A stretch of 13,768 bases of DNA from DATFJC01 sp035269445 (GTDB taxonomy: Bacteria; Patescibacteriota; Patescibacteriia; UBA2591; UBA6264): NCBI GenBank assembly GCA_035269445.1, contig DATFJC010000034.1, positions 1 to 13,768 of the forward strand. Reading direction: 5' to 3'. The notes under the pieces are model-generated. The model saw nothing but the letters and a program-made list of their open reading frames with translations. It was not told the origin of the DNA and ran no database searches. Below are positions 1-5,525 of this stretch, in pieces. Within the stretch, counting starts at the first letter, position 1, and each line of letters begins with the position of its first letter. The position numbers were made by a program, and so were the translations under genes.

Positions 1-174
1 GTCATTTTCATGACTCAATGATTGCATTTCGATTTTCAAAGAATCGATTTGATGATTTTTCTCAATCACCTTAGGCCTTACTTCTGGCTTTGATTCTTCA
101 ATGTAATAAGGACAAGCAATTATAACAAACATTAGAAAAAAGAATACCGCGAATATTCTAATTTTATTAACCAT
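1..174 (-). CDS. Putative lipoprotein, 3' part outside the window
   Basis: My own translation of the minus strand gives 58 codons, open to the window edge. Residues 1-5 are positively charged (MVNKI), residues 6-20 are hydrophobic, and IIAC at 18-21 fits a lipobox with Cys21 as the lipidated residue. A signal-peptidase II substrate anchored to the outer face of a membrane is therefore likely. From about residue 40 the pattern IDSLKIEMQSL, with hydrophobics every 3-4 residues, looks like the start of a coiled coil. The start is fixed by an AGGAGG five bases upstream of the ATG, the only strong ribosome binding site in the window. Codons such as GCG, AGG, GTG and TTG are more frequent than in the AT-extreme neighbours, which hints at a different origin. 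Function is unknown, and the rest of the protein is not visible. Confidence 0.72.
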   Translation of the reverse strand, partial: MVNKIRIFAVFFFLMFVIIACPYYIEESKPEVRPKVIEKNHQIDSLKIEMQSLSHEND

Positions 175-179
175 CTTTT

Positions 180-185
180 CCTCCT
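180..185 (-). promoter_or_regulatory. Shine-Dalgarno sequence AGGAGG of the lipoprotein gene
   Basis: A perfect AGGAGG lies 5 nt before the ATG at 174 on the minus strand. It decides that start codon. It stands out because none of the other visible genes has a comparable site. Confidence 0.8.
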
Positions 186-217
186 TTTTTGTGTTTAAAT
201 TTAAATAACTAGTTTTT

Positions 218-245
218 AATATAACAAATAATACTCTTTTGTCAA
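218..245 (-). promoter_or_regulatory. Sigma-70 type promoter for the lipoprotein gene
   Basis: On the minus strand TTGACA (240-245) is followed after 16 nt by TATATT (218-223). This is a near-consensus housekeeping promoter placed just upstream of the ribosome binding site. It lies downstream of the terminator at 271-296, so the lipoprotein gene looks independently transcribed. Confidence 0.62.
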
Positions 246-270
246 GCCTATTTTAAGATATTTAAAAATA

Positions 271-296
271 AAAGGGAGTAACTTAATACTCCCTTT
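271..296 (-). terminator. Rho-independent terminator after the 327-1313 gene pair
   Basis: A perfect 10-bp inverted repeat (AAAGGGAGTA / TACTCCCTTT) with a 6-nt loop. On the minus strand it is followed by a T-rich run (TTTTATTTTT). It lies about 30 nt past the TAA at 327 and closes the minus-strand pair upstream. Confidence 0.8.
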
Positions 297-326
297 ATTA
301 ATATTTTAAGTTTGTTTTATTGTTTT

Positions 327-734
327 TTACTTTAAGAAAACAATAAAATTAGCTTGGAATTCATTATCTGTTTCTACGCCAAAAACCTTTACCCTATCGC
401 CTTCTTCCCAATTAACTTGTTCACATTTTTTTTGAACTAAAGAATTAGCCTCAAAATTATAACAAGTAATACTTTCATTAAAATTAATATTTTTAGTTAA
501 GGCTGGGGCACCTGGTTTTTCATATACCAATTGAGCATTTTCATCATTATCAAGAGTAATATTACCAGTTTCAGTAAAATTAATTTCAACTACTTGGCTA
601 ACATCAAGATCAACGTTTTCAAAGTTTTTAATATTAATATTATCTCCACTTAAAGCATATTCTGCTTTGCCAACATAAGCCTTGTGACCATCTTCGTACT
701 GAACCAAAACATTGTTTTCAGACAAAAATATCAT
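327..734 (-). CDS. Hypothetical beta-rich protein, possibly the detached C-terminal part of the upstream gene
   Basis: This is a 135-aa acidic protein with alternating hydrophobic residues, consistent with a mostly beta fold. I do not recognise it. It has two cysteines (Cys91 and Cys104) and several N-x-T/S sites, but no signal peptide or membrane segment of its own. The ATG at 734 has no ribosome binding site. Its frame is identical to that of the gene ending at 744: only TAA plus three sense codons (V-N-K) lie between the last Phe of that gene and this Met. Either this is a separate small gene translated by coupling, or it is the C-terminal domain of a membrane-anchored protein split by one nonsense codon. 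The cysteine pair and the lack of any export signal fit the second reading slightly better. Terminator at 271-296. Confidence 0.6.
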   Translation of the reverse strand: MIFLSENNVLVQYEDGHKAYVGKAEYALSGDNINIKNFENVDLDVSQVVEINFTETGNITLDNDENAQLVYEKPGAPALTKNINFNESITCYNFEANSLVQKKCEQVNWEEGDRVKVFGVETDNEFQANFIVFLK

Positions 735-743
735 CTTGTTAAC

Positions 744-1313
744 TTAAAAATTACCACCTAAAACAGCTTGCTCTGGTGCTAAGTCAGAGATATTTTCTTC
801 AATATAGGCTCTAACATCTTCTTTATTAATAGAGGTTTCTTTTTGAAGCATTTCTTGATTCAGTTCATCATATTTTTCATCAGTAACTGCCCTGGTTACT
901 TCCCCACTTTCTACTCTAACTTTTATGGTATGGGGAGTAATAACTTGAGCTAACATTTCTCCTTCTCTGTTTCCATAACCTGCTTGTCTAGAAGAAAAAT
1001 CAAAAACAAACTCATAACAATCTTCACATTTAGATTCGTCCCCTTCTTCAACATTGGGATTAATCTCTTTTAAACCAATTTCATGAGAATCCTTAAGTTT
1101 TAAATTTTGACCATCAAATTTGTAGGTTGGAGCATTGTTTTCAATCCAATTTTTTGCTATAGCTCCTGACTCTTCAATTGTGAAAAGATCACCATTGTTT
1201 TGACTAGGCTCTGGAGAATCTTTTGATGCCTCTTTTTGGTTTAATATAAAAAGAGCGCCCAACAAAACAATTAAAATTACTACTAATACTAACAAGGATT
1301 GTTTTCTAAGCAT
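744..1313 (-). CDS. Membrane-anchored conserved hypothetical with a PepSY-like domain
   Basis: 189 aa. Residues 5-24 form one hydrophobic segment after MLRK, so this is a single-span (type II) anchor with the rest outside the cytoplasm. A low-complexity linker (about 26-42) leads to a globular domain at about 45-160. The start of that domain (IAKNWIENNAPTYKFDG) and its end (IKVRVESGEVTRAVTDEKY) resemble PepSY-like and related propeptide-inhibitor folds. This is similarity by eye, not a confirmed family match. Cys96 and Cys99 form a CxxC pair that could bind metal or form a disulfide. No Shine-Dalgarno sequence precedes the ATG. It is the first gene of a two-gene unit with 327-734. The TAA at 744-746 is the only stop between the two frames, so the original protein may have been about 328 residues long. 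Confidence 0.68.
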   Translation of the reverse strand: MLRKQSLLVLVVILIVLLGALFILNQKEASKDSPEPSQNNGDLFTIEESGAIAKNWIENNAPTYKFDGQNLKLKDSHEIGLKEINPNVEEGDESKCEDCYEFVFDFSSRQAGYGNREGEMLAQVITPHTIKVRVESGEVTRAVTDEKYDELNQEMLQKETSINKEDVRAYIEENISDLAPEQAVLGGNF

Positions 1314-1397
1314 AAGATTTTTATTTTAATTTATTATTTATCCCCTTTTATTTTTAAATAAAAATTATTAGACAAAATAATTTGTAATTATTAGGGT

Positions 1398-1415
1398 TAT
1401 GTTTATAAAAACATA
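1398..1415. repeat. Short palindrome, possible operator
   Basis: TATGTTT and AAACATA form perfect 7-bp arms around ATAA. The element covers the candidate -10 (1402-1407) of the minus-strand gene, a typical repressor position. It has no long T run, so a terminator is unlikely. AT-rich DNA produces such palindromes by chance, so confidence is low. Confidence 0.25.
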
Positions 1416-1510
1416 TTAATAAAAAACTGTCAATGTCTCACAATAAAGGGTTCTTAAAACAATTTTTTGCTTAGAATAACAATTAAAATAATTATTGACA
1501 GGCAGGGCTA

Positions 1511-1538
1511 TTGCTTTTATTTTTTAACATGTTATACT
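1511..1538 (+). promoter_or_regulatory. Promoter of the cold-shock gene
   Basis: TTGCTT (1511-1516), 16 nt, TATACT (1533-1538). The start point would be near 1545, leaving an untranslated leader of about 70 nt before the ATG at 1615. Long leaders are usual for cold-shock mRNAs and often have a thermal role. A consensus TTGACA at 1495-1500 lies just upstream, but the -10 at its best spacing (TATTTT) is poorer. Confidence 0.5.
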
Positions 1539-1614
1539 CAAATCAAAGATATTTAAAAGTATCGTAAGAAGTATAGTCGAGTTTCTTATTTTATTAGCTA
1601 ACGCATTATAAAAC

Positions 1615-1812
1615 ATGGAAGGTACAATCAAAAAATTGACTGACAAAAACTTTGGTTTTATTACTAGCGAAGGACAAGATAATGACATCTTTTTCCACGC
1701 TAGTGAATTAGCAGAAGTTGATTTCAGCGAATTAAGCGAAGGTGACAGCGTAACTTTTGAGGTTAAAGAAACCCCAAAAGGCCCTGCTGCTACTCAAGTA
1801 AAAAAAGCTTAA
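1615..1812 (+). CDS. csp: Cold-shock domain protein (CspA family)
   Basis: 65 aa, the usual length of a stand-alone cold-shock domain (65-70 aa). RNP1 is KNFGFIT at residues 11-17 and RNP2 is DIFFHAS at 24-30, the two aromatic-rich motifs that stack on single-stranded RNA or DNA. A five-stranded OB fold is expected. Family members melt RNA secondary structure and act as RNA chaperones and translation regulators in the cytoplasm. The ATG at 1615 gives the canonical N-terminus (M-x-G-T-I-K) and has no Shine-Dalgarno sequence in front. It has its own promoter upstream and a strong hairpin terminator 20 nt after its stop, so it is monocistronic. It is not transcribed with the RiPP genes downstream. 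Confidence 0.95.
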   Translation: MEGTIKKLTDKNFGFITSEGQDNDIFFHASELAEVDFSELSEGDSVTFEVKETPKGPAATQVKKA

Positions 1813-1830
1813 TTCATTACATTAAAAAAC

Positions 1831-1860
1831 AAAAAGCCACCCTTTTTAGGGTGGTTTTTT
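1831..1860 (+). terminator. Terminator of the cold-shock gene
   Basis: CCACCC (1837-1842) pairs with GGGTGG (1849-1854) around a 6-nt loop. The stem is flanked by an A run before and TTTTTT after. It also reads as a terminator on the minus strand. It insulates csp from the next promoter at 1945. Confidence 0.88.
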
Positions 1861-1944
1861 GCTATAAACAATTAATACACATTATAACCATTTTCTTTTT
1901 AAAGCAATTAAAACTAGCCCATTAAAACCTAACCCTAAATCTAG

Positions 1945-1972
1945 TTGACAAAAAAAATAATAGTTCTATAAT
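1945..1972 (+). promoter_or_regulatory. Consensus promoter of the RiPP operon
   Basis: TTGACA (1945-1950), a 16-nt spacer, TATAAT (1967-1972): both hexamers are perfect. Transcription would begin near 1979, giving a leader of about 45 nt before the ATG at 2025. The match suggests strong, perhaps constitutive expression. No clear operator palindrome was seen around it. Confidence 0.8.
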
Positions 1973-2024
1973 AAAACCGAAAAGGTCATTGGTTTTTTTA
2001 TTAATAAAAATAAAACAATTTTTT

Positions 2025-2225
2025 ATGAAAAACGAACTTAAGACCCAGGGTCAAAAAGTAATTTTAGGTGACTTACTTACTGCAACCTCTAGTATAGAAA
2101 ATGCTCCTTACCATGTTTTAATGGAAGAAAAAAATGTTTCTGGGAAAAGATTAGAAAAGTACATTAACACAGCTGTTGGTAATCACGCTTCTTGTGCTAC
2201 TCAAAGCTGTAAAAACGCCCATTAA
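2025..2225 (+). CDS. Putative RiPP precursor peptide (azole-type)
   Basis: 66 aa from the ATG at 2025. A TTG at 1989 is in frame but only about 10 nt from the predicted transcript start and would add an implausible hydrophobic stub. Residues 1-50 are leader-like: charged, amphipathic, with no signal sequence and no cysteine. The last 15 residues (GNHASCATQSCKNAH, 52-66) hold both cysteines, Cys57 and Cys62, each preceded by Ser (56 and 61), plus Thr59. These are candidates for cyclisation by the YcaO and oxidation by the SagB homologue that follow. The stop lies 52 nt before the YcaO start, and the gene is first after the promoter. I do not recognise the leader as Nif11- or nitrile-hydratase-type. 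The role is inferred from size, composition and position. An unrelated small protein remains possible. Confidence 0.7.
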   Translation: MKNELKTQGQKVILGDLLTATSSIENAPYHVLMEEKNVSGKRLEKYINTAVGNHASCATQSCKNAH

Positions 2226-2277
2226 GTAATAAGCAACAATTTGATTTGAAAATTTTTCTTTTAAGACATAAATACTT

Positions 2278-3522
2278 ATGAAAAAAAGAAACTTCCATGA
2301 GTTTTTAAGGGATTTAGATAGCACTAATCTAATAAATGGGCCTGAAGAAATTATTCACCTAACTGATGAGCCTAAAATGCCCTGCTTCTCTTGTTTCCCA
2401 AGTGAAAAGGCTAAAAAAAAATATTATACTACTAATCAATTTGGTAGTGGTTTTGACGCCAAAGAAATAGTAGCTAAAGTTAAATCAGCTGGCGAATTTT
2501 TAGAAAGACTATGTTTATTCAACCCCAATGAAGGGGATTTTTTTGTTTCCCGATATATTGATAATAAAAATAAACTTGTTAATCCAGAATTGTTTTGCTG
2601 CTATTCTAAAGAACAATTTAAAGACAAAAAAGAATTTCTAGAAAAAATCAAAAAAGAAAAATATTGCTGGTGGCCAGTTAAAAATATTTCTAATGGAGAA
2701 AAAACCTTTATCCCGGCTCATTTAGTTTTTCTTAGCTCAAAATTTAGAAACGAGCTCCCCATTCGAAGAGAAATGATTAGCACTGGTGCCGCTCTTGGCC
2801 CTGCTGAAAACAACCATGCTTTTAAAACCGGATTTCTTGAATCAATTGAAAGAGACGCTTCAACCTCTGCTTATATTAAAAAGAAACAATTACCTCGAAT
2901 AACAGACCTACCAGAAGAAATAACAAAAATAATTAAATACCTAGAACGCTACCAATTAGAGCCCTATATATTTGACATGACCAATGATTTAGAGATTCCC
3001 AGCTGTCTTGTGGTTACCCTAGATAGAACCAAAATTGGCCCAGCAGTTTGTATTGGGGCTAGCTCTAATTTTGACTTTAAAGAAGCTATTAAAGGGGCCT
3101 TGTTAGAATCTTTTCAATGGAGAGGTGTGAGTAGACTTATTGAAAAATTTCATCTTGATTCCCTACCAAAAGAAGATGAGGTTGATTCTATGACTAAAAG
3201 ATTTTTTTATTGGTACTCTACTGACAAAATAAAGTATTTAGACTTTTGGCTAAAAAGTTCAAATAAAATTAGCTACAAAAAACTAATTAAAAAAAATACT
3301 ACCTTAAAACAAGCTATAAATAAAATTAAAAAAAGAGGCTATAATATTTTTAGTGCAGACATGACTCTTCCAGAATTAAAAAAAGCCGGCTTTGAAGGGA
3401 AAAAGGTAATTATTCCCGAGATTCATCCTTTATACTTAGATGAAAAAGCTCGAGCCCTTTATAGCAAGCACTTTGGTGAACTAAAATATGATAAAAAATT
3501 AAAACCTCATCCTATATCATGA
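2278..3522 (+). CDS. Stand-alone YcaO-domain cyclodehydratase
   Basis: 414 aa. YcaO enzymes use ATP to activate a peptide amide so that a Cys, Ser or Thr side chain closes an azoline ring. The YcaO domain runs from about residue 53 to 395. Acidic nucleotide/Mg sites typical of the family are visible: EFLER at 73-77, ESIERDA at 188-194 and ESFQWR at 277-282. The segment IIPEIHPLYLDEKAR (378-392) matches the late conserved block of azoline-forming members. The C-terminus is PHPIS (410-414), close to the Pro-rich tail (PHPFP/PxPxP) that reaches into the active site of azoline-forming YcaOs. The N-terminal ~50 residues carry CFSC (36-39) and are too short for an E1-like or RRE domain. The stop (TGA) overlaps the ATG of the next gene. 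No Shine-Dalgarno sequence is seen. An amide-thioamide or amidine chemistry is less likely given the SagB partner. Confidence 0.92.
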   Translation: MKKRNFHEFLRDLDSTNLINGPEEIIHLTDEPKMPCFSCFPSEKAKKKYYTTNQFGSGFDAKEIVAKVKSAGEFLERLCLFNPNEGDFFVSRYIDNKNKLVNPELFCCYSKEQFKDKKEFLEKIKKEKYCWWPVKNISNGEKTFIPAHLVFLSSKFRNELPIRREMISTGAALGPAENNHAFKTGFLESIERDASTSAYIKKKQLPRITDLPEEITKIIKYLERYQLEPYIFDMTNDLEIPSCLVVTLDRTKIGPAVCIGASSNFDFKEAIKGALLESFQWRGVSRLIEKFHLDSLPKEDEVDSMTKRFFYWYSTDKIKYLDFWLKSSNKISYKKLIKKNTTLKQAINKIKKRGYNIFSADMTLPELKKAGFEGKKVIIPEIHPLYLDEKARALYSKHFGELKYDKKLKPHPIS

Positions 3523-4250
3523 AAATAAAAGATATTAAAAATTTCTATAATAAAACCAAGATTACTGACCCTGGCGGAGAAATAAAAGATCCTCCTGTTG
3601 CTTATCGTCATGCTTTTTTCAAAGCCTACCCTCGCCTCCCCTCGTTCCCCTTACCTGATGTTTCAAAAAGAGAAAATAAAAGCAAAAAAACCTTAAATCA
3701 ATTAAGAAAAAATAGGAAATCAACAAGAGAGTTTAAAAAAGAACCTCTTTCTTTTAAAGATCTAGCAATTATTCTTAGAAGCAATAGAATATTAGACCTT
3801 AAAAGAAGACCTCATAAAAGAACCTATCCATCTGGTGGAGCTAGATTCCCAGTAGAAACTTATCTCATCTCCTTTAATGTTAAAGGGCTTGTACCTGGAG
3901 CTTATCACTATAATATAAAAGAAAATTCTCTTGAGCTACTTTTAAAAAAGAATTTTAGAAAAAAAGAAAACAAAATAGTTTCCTTTGCCCTTCATAATCC
4001 TTCGGCTGCCATTATTTTTACCTCAGTAATATCAAGACAAGAAGTGAAATATGGATATAAGGCCTACCCCTATTCTTTTATTGAAGCTGGTCATATGGCC
4101 CAAAACATAGAATTTACCTGTACTCAAGAAAAAATTGGTTGCTGTTGTGTTGGAGGATTTGTAGACGATCTTTTAATAAAAACTTTAGACTTAACAAAAT
4201 ATGAAATTCCTTTGTATGTAATGGGCTTTGGCAAGATGAAGAAAAAATAA
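3519..4250 (+). CDS. SagB-type FMN-dependent azoline dehydrogenase
   Basis: 243 aa, nitroreductase superfamily. Members oxidise thiazolines and oxazolines to aromatic azoles using FMN. The pattern RKNRKSTREF (63-72) is the usual N-terminal FMN-contact region. YPSGGARFPVETYLI (103-117) and KYGYKAYPYSFIEAGHMAQN (177-196) are the SagB hallmarks. Lys177-Tyr178 correspond by motif to the Lys-Tyr pair reported as catalytic in characterised homologues. The domain is complete and followed by GCCCVGGFVDD (207-217), where three adjacent cysteines (208-210) are unusual. The ATG overlaps the YcaO stop by 4 nt (ATGA), so translational coupling is expected. A strong terminator follows 50 nt after the stop. 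An ordinary nitroreductase is an alternative, but the motifs and the YcaO neighbour argue for the azole role. Confidence 0.9.
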   Translation: MKIKDIKNFYNKTKITDPGGEIKDPPVAYRHAFFKAYPRLPSFPLPDVSKRENKSKKTLNQLRKNRKSTREFKKEPLSFKDLAIILRSNRILDLKRRPHKRTYPSGGARFPVETYLISFNVKGLVPGAYHYNIKENSLELLLKKNFRKKENKIVSFALHNPSAAIIFTSVISRQEVKYGYKAYPYSFIEAGHMAQNIEFTCTQEKIGCCCVGGFVDDLLIKTLDLTKYEIPLYVMGFGKMKKK

Positions 4251-4299
4251 AGCTTATTAAATCTATATTGGATTCTTTTAATCCATACAATAAAATAAA

Positions 4300-4332
4300 A
4301 AAATGAGATGTTATTTTTAAGCATCTCATTTT
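4300..4332. terminator. Bidirectional terminator between convergent units
   Basis: AAAATGAGATG and CATCTCATTTT form a perfect 11-bp stem around an 11-nt loop. ATTTTTT follows on the plus side and seven T's begin the tail on the minus side. It ends the RiPP operon and is also the only good terminator for the convergent repeat-protein gene ending at 4423. A weaker 6-bp hairpin (4269-4285) lies just before it. Confidence 0.87.
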
Positions 4333-4422
4333 ATTTTTTAACAACCTCTTTTAATGATCTTATAAAAAATAAATATTCTAAACTTAATTGACATTAACTA
4401 AATTTTTCTTAATTAATAAATT

Positions 4423-5331
4423 TTATCTCATCTCTGGTCTTTTGGGAATATCTTTTTTCTGATTTTTTCTTGCCTTTTGAATTTGTTTTTCATCTACTAT
4501 ATTTTGCCAATGCTCAGATATATTTTTCATTGATAAAATAGTCCAAAGAGCCCAACCAGCATTTGCACCATTACCATTTTTGCCTTCCTTAATATCATTT
4601 TCTAAATATTTAATGACTGCCTTTTTAAAATCTTCACTATTTTTTATCTTATTTAATTTTTCTTTAATTTCTTTTTTATAAATTTCTAATTCTTCCATAG
4701 AGAAAATAGTTCGAAGAGCCAAGCTAGCACCTACGCCATTACCCTTTTGGCCTTCTTTAATATTGCTTTCTAACCCCTTAATAACTACACTTTTAGATTC
4801 CCCATCATTCTTAATTTCATTTATTTTCTCTTTGATTTCTTTTTTATAAATTCCCAGGTCTTTCATTGATAAAATACTATAAAGAGCCCATTTAACTTTT
4901 GGCCCGTCACTATTCTTAAATAATCTTATATCAATTTCTAAGTCTTTAATAGCTATTTTTTTAAATTCCTCATCGTCTTTAATCTCATCAAGCTTTTCCT
5001 TAATTTCTTTTTTATAAATTTTTAAATCTTTCACAGAAAAGATGCTTCGAAGAGCCCAATTAGCACGATAGCCGCTACCATTTTTGCCTTCTTTAATATA
5101 TTCTTTTATTTTTTTAATGACCACTCTTTTAAATTCCTCATCATCTTTAATCTCATCAAGCTTTTCTTGATATAAATTCTTCCAAAAATAAGCCTCTACC
5201 TCTTCAGGAGGTAAATCTTCTCGGTCTTCTTTACTGTCTATTTTTAATTCATTTACAAGAGAAATAGATTTTCTTTCATGTTTTTTAGCTTCTTTTTTAG
5301 GCTTTTCTAAATTAAATTTTTCTTTATTCAT
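4423..5331 (-). CDS. Protein of four tandem 56-residue helical repeats, function unknown
   Basis: 302 aa, highly charged, with no signal peptide or membrane segment, so probably cytoplasmic. After a 55-residue charged head come four repeats of exactly 56 residues without gaps (56-111, 112-167, 168-223, 224-279) and a basic 23-residue tail. Each repeat reads roughly E-K-L-x-E-I-K-D-D-E, then a V-I-K-x-L helix, a Gly/Asn turn (K-E-G-K-N-G-N-G), WALRSIFSM, then IYKKEIK. This implies about three alpha helices per unit and an ARM/HEAT-like solenoid. I do not recognise it as a named repeat family. Such scaffolds usually bind proteins. The ATG at 5331 lacks a ribosome binding site. The gene has its own promoter and is bounded by terminators, so it is monocistronic. 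The fourth repeat diverges at its end, as capping repeats often do. Confidence 0.8.
   Translation of the reverse strand: MNKEKFNLEKPKKEAKKHERKSISLVNELKIDSKEDREDLPPEEVEAYFWKNLYQEKLDEIKDDEEFKRVVIKKIKEYIKEGKNGSGYRANWALRSIFSVKDLKIYKKEIKEKLDEIKDDEEFKKIAIKDLEIDIRLFKNSDGPKVKWALYSILSMKDLGIYKKEIKEKINEIKNDGESKSVVIKGLESNIKEGQKGNGVGASLALRTIFSMEELEIYKKEIKEKLNKIKNSEDFKKAVIKYLENDIKEGKNGNGANAGWALWTILSMKNISEHWQNIVDEKQIQKARKNQKKDIPKRPEMR
4495..5166 (-). repeat. Four direct 168-bp coding repeats
   Basis: Units at 4999-5166, 4831-4998, 4663-4830 and 4495-4662 encode the 56-aa repeats. The first two still share a nearly identical stretch of about 37 bp encoding EKLDEIKDDEEFK, with one base different inside it. 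That points to recent duplication or gene conversion. Confidence 0.9.
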
Positions 5332-5355
5332 ATAATTTAAATACTTATTGCTTGA

Positions 5356-5384
5356 ACTATAACAGATAATAATGAATATTTCAA
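5356..5384 (-). promoter_or_regulatory. Promoter of the repeat-protein gene
   Basis: On the minus strand TTGAAA (5379-5384), 17 nt, TATAGT (5356-5361). The start would be near 5349, giving a leader of under 20 nt before the ATG at 5331. That leaves little room for a ribosome binding site, and none is seen. Confidence 0.6.
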
Positions 5385-5396
5385 ATGCAAATATAA

Positions 5397-5426
5397 AAAA
5401 CTGAGAATGATAATTTTCTCAGTTTT
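5397..5426 (-). terminator. Terminator downstream of tRNA-Gln
   Basis: AAAACTGAGAA and TTCTCAGTTTT form an 11-bp perfect stem around 8 nt. On the minus strand it is followed by T-rich sequence. It lies 19 nt past the tRNA 3' end and separates it from the repeat-protein promoter. Confidence 0.78.
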
Positions 5427-5444
5427 GTTTATTAAAAATAAAAG

Positions 5445-5515
5445 CTCGGGGGGAAGGATTCGAACCCTCATTAGAGGCACCAAAAGCCCCTGTCCTGCCA
5501 TTAGACGACCCCCGA
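5445..5515 (-). tRNA. trnQ: tRNA-Gln(UUG)
   Basis: 71 nt on the minus strand fold into a full cloverleaf. The acceptor stem TCGGGGG/CCCCCGA has 7 pairs and the D stem GTCT/GGAC ends in a T-G pair. The anticodon stem GGGGC/GCCTC has one G-U pair, the variable region is 4 nt, and the T arm GAGGG-TTCGAAT-CCTTC has one G-U pair. The anticodon loop TTTTGGT gives UUG, reading CAA (and CAG by wobble). The discriminator base is G, as expected for Gln. CCA is not encoded, so it must be added by a nucleotidyltransferase. It has its own promoter inside the end of the preceding glycosyltransferase gene and a terminator downstream. Confidence 0.95.
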
Positions 5516-5525
5516 ATCTTTTTTT

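Larger units (their letters stand above)
1314..1614. other. Divergent intergenic region between the PepSY-like gene and csp
   Basis: This 301-bp stretch holds no open frame worth calling. It carries the csp promoter and a leader of about 70 nt on the plus strand. On the minus strand a TTGACA at 1428-1433 is followed by a TATAAA at 1402-1407, but the spacer is 20 nt, so a promoter for the 744-1313 gene is possible but not convincing. A 7-bp inverted repeat at 1398-1415 overlaps that -10. Confidence 0.5.

Noticed and set aside
1989..2024. TTG start that would extend the precursor by 12 residues
   Set aside because: It lies about 10 nt after the predicted transcript start and adds only a hydrophobic stub. 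The ATG at 2025 gives a normal leader length.
3520..3528. TGA as a sense codon (Gly or Trp), which would add two residues to YcaO before a TAA
   Set aside because: No gene in the window contains an internal TGA, and the TGA is part of a normal ATGA stop-start overlap.
1615..4250. csp as part of the RiPP operon
   Set aside because: A strong terminator (1831-1860) and a new consensus promoter (1945-1972) separate them.
4114..4344. Minus-strand open frames over the end of the SagB gene
   Set aside because: They are shadows of SagB, run through the terminator stem and show no protein-like composition.
4495..5166. CRISPR-like array
   Set aside because: The period is 168 bp, the repeats are coding and continuous, and there are no unique spacers.
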